Assembly (NCBI GenBank): GCA_963676385.2
Contig: CAXXMM010000007.1
Location: forward strand, 1-64,000
Source: UBA1422 sp963676385
GTDB lineage: Bacteria; Bacillota; Clostridia; Peptostreptococcales; Anaerovoracaceae
Length of the DNA stretch: 64,000 bases
Direction: 5' to 3'
Shown here: one piece after another, positions 8,176 to 16,151 of the stretch
How positions within the stretch are numbered: the stretch's first letter is position 1
How the letters are laid out: each line of letters opens with the position of its first letter
Notes under the pieces: generated by a model
What the model was told of the DNA's origin: nothing
Seen by the model: only the letters and a program-made list of their open reading frames with translations
The model's database searches: none
Position numbers and translations under genes: made by a program

Positions 8176-10134
8176 ATGCAACGAGCATACTATTCAAATC
8201 AGATATGTCGGTTCTGCGCACAGACCCCGGATGAAATTCTGGGCGAAATTACACGCAATAACGAGTTCGCTTTGGAACAAAAACAGCGGAATACGTGGGT
8301 ATACGAGATTTCGCTATTACAACATGCGCTGAGAGGTTTAATAACTGGCGATATTGCTTTTGAATATACAATACCACGCATTGGTGATCGAATTGACAAC
8401 GTGGTTGCCTTTAATGGCGTGCTTTATCTGATTGAATTCAAGGTTGGAGAACCTTCATACCCAAAGCATGCGGTTGACCAAGTGATGGACTATGCACTAG
8501 ACCTAAAGTATTTTCATGAGGAAAGTCACAACAAAAAGATTGTACCTATTGTCGTTTGCACAAATGCGCCAGCTTGTGAAAATGCTATGCTGCATGATGA
8601 AGATGGCATATTTCGACCATTCCGTTGCAACAAGGAAACCCTAAGAGAAACTCTTGAGTGGCTGACCAACGCTTTGAAAAGTGAAACATTTTCCTTTGAT
8701 GATTGGATAAATTCAAGATATATGCCTACGCCTACCATAATTGAAGCGGCACAAGCACTTTATCGGGGGCACGACGTCAAGGAGATTTCTCGAAGCGATT
8801 CTGCAGCGTATAATCTCAGCTTAACTACCGATGCACTTAACAGTATAATTGATCGCAGTAAAGCCAACAACGAAAAATCCATCTGTTTTGTCACGGGTGT
8901 ACCTGGCGCTGGAAAAACTCTAGCGGGTTTGAATATTGCCAATGCCCGTCATAACTTTGATGAGGATGAACACGCTGTATTTCTTTCCGGTAACGGGCCT
9001 CTTGTTTTTGTGCTGCGCGAAGCTCTTTCACGCGACGAATATGAGCGTAGTGGACATTCAATTAGAAAAGGCTTGGCAAGGAAAAAAGCTGAAGCATTTA
9101 TCCAGAATATTCATCATTTCCGTGACGATGCGTTAAAATCCGACAGAGCACCCATTGAAAAAGTAACTGTGTTTGATGAGGCTCAACGGGCGTGGACGAA
9201 GGAGCAAACCGCTAAGTTTATGCACGATCGTGGACAGTTTGATTGGGATATGTCCGAGCCGGAGTTTCTTATCAGCGCCATGGATCGCCACAACGATTGG
9301 GCGGTTATTATTTGCCTGGTAGGCGGCGGGCAGGAGATCAATACTGGAGAAGCCGGACTACCGGCATGGTTTAGTGCTTTGCGCAACCGCTTTTCGAATT
9401 GGAAGGTATATGTGTCCCGCCAAATTGCCGATGTAGAATATACCCGCGGTATGCCACTGAACGAAATGTTTAGCGGTTTACAATGCATCACTGTTGATAA
9501 ATTGCATTTGGCCGTTTCTCTGCGTTCCTCCCGCAGTGAGCGTGTATCTGCATTTGTTAAGGCGCTATTAGACATGAACTTACCTGTTGCAGCGCAGCTT
9601 TATGCCGAATTAAAAGTAAAATATCCTATTGTATTAACACGCGATCTGGATACAGCACGCAATTGGGTTCGCAATAAAGCCCGTGGTACAGAGAGATATG
9701 GTCTTACTGCCAGCTCAGGAGCTAAAAGGCTGCGTACGTTTGGTATATGGGTGCAAAGCGATATTACAGCTGAATACTGGTTTCTCAATGATATGGATGA
9801 TGTGCGTTCCTCATATTATCTCGAGGATACCGCTACCGAATTCGATATTCAAGGTCTTGAAATAGATTGGACTATCGTAGCTTGGGATGCAGACTATCGA
9901 ATAGAAAACGGCACATTTGTGCCATATAATTTCACTGGAACACATTGGAATTCGGTCAATAAAGAGGAAGACCAGTTGTATCTAAAAAATGCTTACCGTG
10001 TACTTCTCACTCGCGCTCGACAAGGCTTTATCATCTTTTTGCCAGAGGGAAACGATGCCGACACAACACGGCAACGATCATTTTACGATAATACATACAA
10101 CTATTTATGCCAAATCGGGATTGAGAAATTGTAA
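8176..10134 (+). CDS. DUF2075 nuclease-helicase (Schlafen group 3-like ATPase)
   Basis: A 652-residue protein. The N-terminal third has a PD-(D/E)XK-like core (GDRIDNVVAFNGVLYLIEFK, about residues 70-92, with E-F-K as the catalytic signature). It is followed by the DUF2075 P-loop domain: Walker A GVPGAGKT near residue 241, Walker B VFDEAQRAW, and a C-terminal helicase-type AYRVLLTRARQGF. Such proteins are superfamily 1-like ATPases acting on nucleic acid and often travel in defence islands. GGAGAG precedes the ATG at 8176. A CBASS operon lies 2.7 kb downstream, which fits a defence role, but the protein may be a stand-alone restriction or repair factor. Confidence 0.8.
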   Translation: MQRAYYSNQICRFCAQTPDEILGEITRNNEFALEQKQRNTWVYEISLLQHALRGLITGDIAFEYTIPRIGDRIDNVVAFNGVLYLIEFKVGEPSYPKHAVDQVMDYALDLKYFHEESHNKKIVPIVVCTNAPACENAMLHDEDGIFRPFRCNKETLRETLEWLTNALKSETFSFDDWINSRYMPTPTIIEAAQALYRGHDVKEISRSDSAAYNLSLTTDALNSIIDRSKANNEKSICFVTGVPGAGKTLAGLNIANARHNFDEDEHAVFLSGNGPLVFVLREALSRDEYERSGHSIRKGLARKKAEAFIQNIHHFRDDALKSDRAPIEKVTVFDEAQRAWTKEQTAKFMHDRGQFDWDMSEPEFLISAMDRHNDWAVIICLVGGGQEINTGEAGLPAWFSALRNRFSNWKVYVSRQIADVEYTRGMPLNEMFSGLQCITVDKLHLAVSLRSSRSERVSAFVKALLDMNLPVAAQLYAELKVKYPIVLTRDLDTARNWVRNKARGTERYGLTASSGAKRLRTFGIWVQSDITAEYWFLNDMDDVRSSYYLEDTATEFDIQGLEIDWTIVAWDADYRIENGTFVPYNFTGTHWNSVNKEEDQLYLKNAYRVLLTRARQGFIIFLPEGNDADTTRQRSFYDNTYNYLCQIGIEKL

Positions 10135-10263
10135 TTAACACCTATGAACAGGACAAAAGACTACACCCCTGAACGATTTATGTTTCTGAAAACCCGCTAC
10201 GATCTGTCACGCTTTGTATCACTCTGGTGTAACTGAATTTATATTGAAAAGGAGATAATGGCG

Positions 10264-10728
10264 ATGAATATAGGACTCATTATTTTTTCGCATACCGGTA
10301 ATACGCTGTCTGTGGCGGAAAAAATCCAGACTGCCGCTCTGGCGCAGGGGCACACCGTAACAATTGAACGTGTCACAGCCGAAGACGAAAACCCGAATAG
10401 TAAGCTACCGCTGCGGCTCAAGACGACGCCCGATCCGATTCGCTATGACGCCGTCATTTTCGGAGCGCCTGTGCAGGGCTTTTCCCTTTCTCCCTTCATG
10501 AAAGCGTATTTGAATCAGTTGCCTCAGATCACCGGCAAAAAAGTCCACTGCTTTGTTACGCAGCATTTTCCCAAGCCATGGATGGGCGGAAAACAGGCCA
10601 TCAAGCAGATGTACAGTTTATGCCGTTCAAAAGGCGCGAACGCCGCCGAAAGCGGCATCGTTAACTGGACGTCCAAATCCCGCGATGCTCAAATATCCGA
10701 TATACTATACCGATTTGGCAAAATATGA
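10264..10728 (+). CDS. Flavodoxin-family protein
   Basis: A 154-residue flavodoxin-like protein. FSHTGNTLSVAEKI is the FMN phosphate-binding loop, YDAVIFGAPVQGFSLSPFMK and KKVHCFVTQHFPKPWMGG are the later flavin-contact segments. It probably carries electrons in the cytosol. The ATG at 10264 is preferred to 10258 because GGAGATA is only 3 bases from the latter. The next gene, 22 bp downstream, has an FMN-binding domain, suggesting a shared flavin redox task. Confidence 0.83.
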   Translation: MNIGLIIFSHTGNTLSVAEKIQTAALAQGHTVTIERVTAEDENPNSKLPLRLKTTPDPIRYDAVIFGAPVQGFSLSPFMKAYLNQLPQITGKKVHCFVTQHFPKPWMGGKQAIKQMYSLCRSKGANAAESGIVNWTSKSRDAQISDILYRFGKI

Positions 10729-10750
10729 CACCGGAAGAAGGTTGTGCGGC

Positions 10751-11140
10751 ATGAAAAAGGTCTTCAAGTGGGTTGGAATTGTCTTTCTGGGTTTTATTGC
10801 TTTTATTATGGTCTATGCCTTCCTCGGCAAAGAACAAACCCTGAATCTTCAAATCGGCTCGGTAAACCTTGCAAATATTCAGGACGGCCAATATACGGGC
10901 GAATATGACTGTTACCGCTGGAGCAATTCGGTAGTCGTCACTGTCAGCGACCATATGATTACGGATATAAAAACCCTCACCGCTCCGACGGGGCGAGAAA
11001 GTATCCGGCAGGATCTGGCGGAACAGATTATTAAGGAGCAGACTCTGGAAGTCGATGGGGTATCGGGCGCCACGGTCGACAAAAAGGCGTTTTTAAAGGC
11101 CGTTGAAAATGCACTTCGGGGCACTCAGCCACAGCCATGA
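10751..11140 (+). CDS. FMN-binding domain protein, membrane-anchored
   Basis: A 129-residue protein with an N-terminal signal anchor (about residues 5-25, WVGIVFLGFIAFIMVYAFLG) and an external FMN_bind domain. DGVSGATVDKKAF contains the S-G-A-T motif in which the Thr can carry covalent FMN, as in RnfG/NqrC and related electron-transfer proteins. The start at 10751 is set by GAAGAAGG upstream and by the signal sequence. No ApbE flavin transferase is seen nearby. It follows the flavodoxin and ends before the terminator at 11178. Confidence 0.85.
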   Translation: MKKVFKWVGIVFLGFIAFIMVYAFLGKEQTLNLQIGSVNLANIQDGQYTGEYDCYRWSNSVVVTVSDHMITDIKTLTAPTGRESIRQDLAEQIIKEQTLEVDGVSGATVDKKAFLKAVENALRGTQPQP

Positions 11141-11177
11141 AGGCCTACTCAATAGAATCAAAAATGAGCAAAAACAC

Positions 11178-11221
11178 AAACCGCAGCTCGCTGTTGACAC
11201 AACGGCAGGCTGCGGTTTTTG
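11178..11221 (+). terminator. Rho-independent terminator
   Basis: AAACCGCAGC (11178-11187) pairs with GCTGCGGTTT (11209-11218), followed by T residues. It ends the flavodoxin/FMN-binding unit. Confidence 0.85.
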
Positions 11222-11298
11222 CGCGCACATCGCGGACGGCAAAGCAGGTTGTTCCACGGCGGCATAAATAGTATAATTTAATTTAGGAGGGCGGAAAC

Positions 11299-11727
11299 AT
11301 GCGTGTAAAATCCAAGGTTGATCTGTGGTTCAGTATTTTAATATGGGCGACGGTCATTATACTGGTCGGAAGCATGATATTTGTACCTCAGGATGGAAAG
11401 CTGATTGCTTATGCCGTTGTCATCCCGACGTCGCTTTTTATGTTCTGGATCTATTTCGGCACCTATTACGAATTAAGAGACGACTATCTTTTCTGCAAAA
11501 GCGGGCCATTTTTTGAGAAAATAGTCTATGATAAAATCAAATCGGTGCGGCTGAGCAGCAATATGCTCTCGTCAATGGCGCTGTCCATAGACCGTATTGA
11601 GATCAAGCAGCACGGTAAAAACTATATAACCGGCACGACTTTTATTTCACCCGAAAACCGCGAGGAATTTATGCAGGAATTGATCAGCCGGTGTAAAAAC
11701 ATAGATCCGCCCGGCGCAGCAGAGTAA
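11299..11727 (+). CDS. PH-domain membrane protein
   Basis: A 142-residue protein with two N-terminal membrane helices (about residues 8-55) and a soluble C-terminal part, YYELRDDYLFCKSGPFFEKI followed by YDKIKSVRLSSNMLSS, which fits the bacterial PH-like (bPH) fold. Its biochemical role is unknown. AGGAGGGCGG before ATG 11299 is a strong ribosome binding site. The next gene also encodes a small membrane protein, but there is a 161-bp gap between them. Confidence 0.65.
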   Translation: MRVKSKVDLWFSILIWATVIILVGSMIFVPQDGKLIAYAVVIPTSLFMFWIYFGTYYELRDDYLFCKSGPFFEKIVYDKIKSVRLSSNMLSSMALSIDRIEIKQHGKNYITGTTFISPENREEFMQELISRCKNIDPPGAAE

Positions 11728-11888
11728 TAGTCTGATGATTCATTGAATTGTATCGGTGCGCGAGGTGCGCGTTAACGTCTTTTTCAGCGCTCTTCCCCGC
11801 CTTTTTTTGCAAGCTCCGTTTTGATTTGAGTAATCTTATAGCATCTATTCTGTATATGATTTCTGAGGCAAACGAGGAGGTTGATTGT

Positions 11889-12620
11889 TTGCGAAAACAC
11901 AGTATCTGGGTTGTAATGCTCCCGCTTCTGCTGCTGTTTGCGTCTGTCACGGCGGCCGGTATCCTGATGCGCGAAGAACCCATCTGGGGGCTTGGGCTTG
12001 GGCTGTTTCTGTTTGTAATCATCATAATTCCCGGCTTTAGCATGCGTCAGAAGCATCTGGGCAGAATCAAGCCTGAGCACGCGCTCGCGCGATGGGGCTA
12101 TTCGTATAACGAGTCGGATATACTTGCCGATGCGCTGCTCGCGCAAAGCGCAAAAAGGCGGCGTATCCTTGCGATTCTGCTTTGCGTATGCCTTGCGTTT
12201 ATGGGCGTCATATTTATAAACGTGATCAAAAACGGCGACCCTTCCATACCGCTGTGGCGGCTGCTGCTTTTGCTTGTCCCTGCGGCTCTGCCGTGGCTTG
12301 GGATTTGGCTCTATCGCATCTATTTGAAAAACCTGATCCGACGCGAACCATGTGAAACCATAATCGGGCGTAATTTCCTGATCTATGCCAATACATGCCC
12401 CACCATGAACGAACGCACCGGTTTAAACGCCGCCGGAGCCGAATTGCGCATGGAAAACGGCGCATGTTATTTAAAAATCCTGTATAAAAGCACTACCCGA
12501 AGCCGGTACGGCCAGGTAATCAAATTCACGGACAATTTCAGCATTCTTGTGCCTGCCGGACGCGAGGACGAGGCGCGGGCGCTTGAAGGTCTGCTCGGCA
12601 AGAATAATGCGAAGGACTAA
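11889..12620 (+). CDS. Four-TM membrane protein of unknown function
   Basis: A 243-residue protein. The TTG start at 11889 is chosen because GAGGAGG ends 7 bases before it and because it gives a direct membrane start (MRKHSIWVVMLPLLLLF). Two helices lie at about residues 5-50 and two more at about 95-145, followed by a soluble C-terminal domain (IKFTDNFSILVPAGRE). It resembles a PH-like tail after a membrane hairpin, but I do not recognise the family. A strong terminator lies 48 bp downstream. Confidence 0.6.
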   Translation: MRKHSIWVVMLPLLLLFASVTAAGILMREEPIWGLGLGLFLFVIIIIPGFSMRQKHLGRIKPEHALARWGYSYNESDILADALLAQSAKRRRILAILLCVCLAFMGVIFINVIKNGDPSIPLWRLLLLLVPAALPWLGIWLYRIYLKNLIRREPCETIIGRNFLIYANTCPTMNERTGLNAAGAELRMENGACYLKILYKSTTRSRYGQVIKFTDNFSILVPAGREDEARALEGLLGKNNAKD

Positions 12621-12667
12621 ACTGCTCACGGCATTTTTTATGCAGCTAAGACCGTCCGCGTCAAAAG

Positions 12668-12691
12668 AACCCGGCATGCCGGGTTTTTTCG
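12668..12691 (+). terminator. Rho-independent terminator
   Basis: AACCCGGCATGCCGGGTT is a perfect palindrome followed by TTTT. It separates the upstream genes from the CBASS operon. Confidence 0.85.
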
Positions 12692-12807
12692 TCGCGTATC
12701 TATCAATTTGCTTCATGAATATGTGGCAATAACTACTGACACTTCCATTAACCTTACGTCCTGCCACTTTGTAGAGCGATTTTGTTATTATGAGAAACAT
12801 ACGTGCA

Positions 12808-12836
12808 TTGAATATCTTGTGCCTTTGTGATATAAT
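12808..12836 (+). promoter_or_regulatory. Sigma-A promoter of the CBASS operon
   Basis: TTGAAT (12808-12813), a 17-bp spacer and a consensus TATAAT (12831-12836), 43 bp before the CD-NTase ATG. AAAGGA then serves as the ribosome binding site. Confidence 0.8.
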
Positions 12837-12879
12837 ATCCACAATATATGGTGTAGCCCAATTGTAGAAAGGAATAGTT

Positions 12880-14106
12880 ATGCGTACAAAAGCGATTGAC
12901 CTTGAGACCCTTGCTGTTAAACTTGATATCTCACCCACAATGCACAAATATGCCGTGGATCGGTACGCAGGAATATCAGAACTTCTGAAAGAAAATGCTA
13001 TTGAGGCGGCCTTTTATCCTCAGGGTTCTTTTAGAACTGGTACAGTCGTCAGGCCATTGAAGAATACCGTCGAATCTGATTTTGACATTGATGTTGTATG
13101 TGAACTCGCAAAGGATAAAAATAAAACCACCCCGGCTGAAGTGAAGACTTCTATCGGCGCAGTCTTGCAGAATGATGTGGGCCACAGTGATAAGTTACAG
13201 CCTGAACAGGATCGTTGTTGGTCACTGTCTTATGCTGATGTTGTCGATAGTGTTGGTTTGAAACTCGATGTCGTACCCTGTGTTAGAGAGGACGATAGTG
13301 CTATCCTCGCGCTCAAATGCAGAGGAATCCCAAATGAGTATGCCGAACTGACTGTTGCCATTACTGAGAAAACGGGAAAACAGCAGTATATATGGCAAGC
13401 CAGTAATCCTAAAGGATATGGCGGCTGGTTTGATTCTATTAACAAGCGTTTCCTAGAGGATGGCTTGCGAGAAAGGAAGTCTGCATTTCTAAAGGAAAAC
13501 AGAAATCTCTTTGCCGCTGCTGCGACTATCGAGGATGTTCCAGACTATTATATAAGATCCTCTCTGCAGCGTGTAATCCAGTTACTGAAACGACATCGAG
13601 ATATTTACTATGGACGAATCTCAGATGGAGATAAGGCGCGGCCAATTTCCGCTATCATAACTACATTGGCAGCTCAAATTGCTAAGTACGCTCCAATAAT
13701 GAACTTAGATGAGCTTATGGCATATGTTATCGCCGGGCTGTCGGATTATGCCTCGCTACTTCTGGGCAGAGCTCCGATTGCAAGGTATACAGGAGAAGTG
13801 CAAAATTATATTGAAAAGCGGGATCAGAAGTGGTGGATTCCCAATCCAGTCAACCCGGATGACAATTATGCTGACACATGGATGGATGAAACTGCTCGAA
13901 TTTTTTTTAAATGGATTAACGCGCTGAAAACAGATCTTGCAGATCCCACACCGCTCAATGAAGCACGATATCTCACAAGCTTTAAGTCAGGATTGGGAAC
14001 AGCTTTTGTAGAGAAGGCCTTGCTCCCCGTTGTAGCTGAAACTCCAATAATAATTACGCGTCCAGTATCTTATCCAACCAAACCCTGGAGATGGAGAAAT
14101 GGATAG
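12880..14106 (+). CDS. CBASS CD-NTase (cyclic oligonucleotide synthase)
   Basis: A 408-residue cGAS/DncV-like nucleotidyltransferase. The active site is visible: GSFRTGT at about residues 49-55, SDFDIDVV with the first two metal-binding aspartates at about 68-72, and KLDVVPC with the third near 129. On phage sensing these enzymes make a cyclic di- or trinucleotide that activates a cell-killing effector. It is the first gene of an operon with an E2-like protein (8-bp overlap) and a membrane effector. The C-terminus ends IIITRPVSYPTKPWRWRNG, and a free C-terminal glycine is what E2 or E1-E2 partners conjugate. The nucleotide product cannot be read from sequence. Confidence 0.9.
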   Translation: MRTKAIDLETLAVKLDISPTMHKYAVDRYAGISELLKENAIEAAFYPQGSFRTGTVVRPLKNTVESDFDIDVVCELAKDKNKTTPAEVKTSIGAVLQNDVGHSDKLQPEQDRCWSLSYADVVDSVGLKLDVVPCVREDDSAILALKCRGIPNEYAELTVAITEKTGKQQYIWQASNPKGYGGWFDSINKRFLEDGLRERKSAFLKENRNLFAAAATIEDVPDYYIRSSLQRVIQLLKRHRDIYYGRISDGDKARPISAIITTLAAQIAKYAPIMNLDELMAYVIAGLSDYASLLLGRAPIARYTGEVQNYIEKRDQKWWIPNPVNPDDNYADTWMDETARIFFKWINALKTDLADPTPLNEARYLTSFKSGLGTAFVEKALLPVVAETPIIITRPVSYPTKPWRWRNG

Positions 14107-14770
14107 GGCTGCGTTAGAAGACCAAATTACCGCTCTTCTTCAGGAGCAACCCAAATTATCTGCCCAACAAATAGACGACGGATACATCATTAAAGGGCTA
14201 TTTATATTGAACCATGAATATAATCATATTCCTTTATATGACGACTATGAGATTGAAATTCAAGTGCCGAATGAATTCCCGCGGCTTTTTCCTCGGATCA
14301 GGGAGACATCTGGCAAACTACCATCTGATTTTGGCCATTGGTATGCAAACGGTGAACTTTGCCTTGGAACAAGATGCGAAATTGCAGATTTTCTCGACGA
14401 ACATCCCTCCCTAGCAGAGTTTGTGAATGGCTTAGTAGTGAGCTATTTCTACTCAGTAACATATTTTAAGAAGTATGGCAAGGTACCATATGGTGAACGA
14501 TCTCATGGCATGTTTGGGATTATCGAGTCGTATTCCGAAAGATATGGTACTGAAGATATAAATTTACTTATTAAACTGCTTTCGTATTTGGCAGGAATCT
14601 ATGAATTCCGTGGTCACAAGTCTTGCCCTTGTGGGTCTGGAAAGAACTTCCGAAACTGTCATGGAAAACAGTTGCTCAGAGATATGAAATCAAACAGAAG
14701 TGCAGTTTATCACGCAGACGCAATTGAAATCATTGATCAATATATTAAATCTGCCCCAAAAAAGAGGTGA
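14099..14770 (+). CDS. E2-like conjugating protein with C-terminal SEC-C zinc finger (CBASS Cap2-like)
   Basis: A 223-residue protein. Residues about 1-130 have an E2 ubiquitin-conjugating-like fold: IQVPNEFPRLFPRIRETSG is the E2 proline-rich strand and WYANGELCLGT places the catalytic Cys near residue 88. The end has a SEC-C motif, CPCGSGKNFRNCHG (about 175-188). In short type II CBASS an E2-only partner conjugates the CD-NTase and primes it. The overlap with the CD-NTase stop, the Gly C-terminus of that enzyme and the effector downstream support this role. No E1 domain is present. The SEC-C fusion is an unusual detail. Confidence 0.82.
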   Translation: MDRAALEDQITALLQEQPKLSAQQIDDGYIIKGLFILNHEYNHIPLYDDYEIEIQVPNEFPRLFPRIRETSGKLPSDFGHWYANGELCLGTRCEIADFLDEHPSLAEFVNGLVVSYFYSVTYFKKYGKVPYGERSHGMFGIIESYSERYGTEDINLLIKLLSYLAGIYEFRGHKSCPCGSGKNFRNCHGKQLLRDMKSNRSAVYHADAIEIIDQYIKSAPKKR

Positions 14771-15561
14771 TTCATACGGTTCCGTTGATCCCACAGAAGT
14801 CCGCCTTCAAGGATGCTCAGAAATATATAGTCTGGTTGAGGCTTTTTAAAGCGAGTGCAATAATTATATCAGTCATCGGTACTATCATATCATTTGCTCC
14901 TTTTTATTCTAGAAATATCGAAGTAGCTTTTATAGTGCTTTCGCTAATTTTTACAGTTGCCGTCTTTACTTTCCAGCAAAGATTTCATACCACATATCGG
15001 CATGCTGAGGAAATAAGACGGGATGGCCTAATAGATTCTGCTTATAACACAAGAATGGCTGATATGCGATCAGAAGGATATTATGATACTGATGGAATTG
15101 AAAACGGTTCCCGCAAGCTTTTAGCAAACATCCATGATAATAGTTTTGTTTCGTCACGTATCATTGACTCTATGTTTAAGAGGAATGAGCGAAGCAATTT
15201 ATTTGCCTTCTTCGCGTTAGTCATTGCTGCATTAATAAGTTCACTGACTTCTCAGACATTTATAGCAGTTCTTCAGGCATTTCTATCGATGAGTTTCCTC
15301 GGCCGTTATTTTAGACTTCGTGATTTAAAAGAAACCCTTGATATTATCCAAAATAAATGTAAGGGCATCTGGGAAAACCTTAGTTCCAACAAAAGTGCGA
15401 CCATTGATATAACTCAACAGGCGCATATTATTCGTGAAGTCCTTAGATATGAAACTGCTTTGGCATATGCGTGCATAGTGTTTGATGAAAATATATATAA
15501 TAAGCTCAATGATGAGACAACCAAAGCATGGAATACTATGCGCAAACGATATGAAATATGA
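14767..15561 (+). CDS. S-4TM / SLATT-type membrane effector of CBASS
   Basis: A 264-residue protein with four predicted membrane helices in two pairs (about residues 30-75 and 145-185) and a long helical C-terminal part, as in S-4TM (SLATT superfamily) pore-forming effectors. The GTG start overlaps the E2 stop in the GTGA arrangement, so synthesis is coupled. By analogy it senses the CBASS cyclic nucleotide and damages the inner membrane, killing the infected cell. The segment HAEEIRRDGLIDSAYNTRM after the first pair is typical of the family. Confidence 0.8.
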   Translation: MIHTVPLIPQKSAFKDAQKYIVWLRLFKASAIIISVIGTIISFAPFYSRNIEVAFIVLSLIFTVAVFTFQQRFHTTYRHAEEIRRDGLIDSAYNTRMADMRSEGYYDTDGIENGSRKLLANIHDNSFVSSRIIDSMFKRNERSNLFAFFALVIAALISSLTSQTFIAVLQAFLSMSFLGRYFRLRDLKETLDIIQNKCKGIWENLSSNKSATIDITQQAHIIREVLRYETALAYACIVFDENIYNKLNDETTKAWNTMRKRYEI

Positions 15562-16151
15562 GGCAATGCTAAACAATACTCCATTCGAGAACAAGTTCTC
15601 GATGATTCTACGTAGCTGCAAATGCAAATTTGTTATGATATTAGAAAACACAGGTAATTATATAAAAACATATAAGAAATAATCTAAACGGCACTTATCG
15701 AAAAATCCAAAAAACATTAAACCTATTTACCACATATTTTCCGCTTCCCAAAATTAAAGCACCTCTTTCAGGGTGCTTTTTGATTTTGGCCTGGTTGTCC
15801 AAAATACCCCACCTCGCTTCGCTGGATCATCCACACCATCGATGCGATTAGCATGTCAACGCCAACTTCACAAGGGCCCCAGACCCAAGCGCGCCTCTGT
15901 GGGCATGGATGATGCCAATCCGGGACTGGGACAACAGCCCCAACCACCCTTCTGGTTTACTTTGTAACAGCGTAAATATTCAGCTTTAGAGCATCAAAAA
16001 AGGCAGACTATGCCTGTCCTTAATCTTTCTCTTGACGGCCTTATATGGGAGTGATACTCTATTAGGCAAGTCTTTAAATCACGCGCCATCCTAAAACCAT
16101 TTTTACAATTACACAATTTATTCGGCCCCGCCGAAAGGAGCACCCACTTAT
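15562..16151. other. Long gene-free stretch with terminator and GC-rich block
   Basis: It holds the terminator at 15756-15782 and a GC-richer block (about 15787-15967) with no convincing ORF on either strand. A possible -35/-10 pair (TTGACG near 16033, TACTCT after 18 bp) lies before the pyrophosphatase. The block shares a 30-base similarity with sequence after the 7054 terminator. Confidence 0.4.
15756..15782 (+). terminator. Rho-independent terminator
   Basis: AAAGCACC (15756-15763) pairs with GGTGCTTT (15772-15779), followed by TT. It is the likely end of the CBASS transcript, 195 bp after its last stop. Confidence 0.75.
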
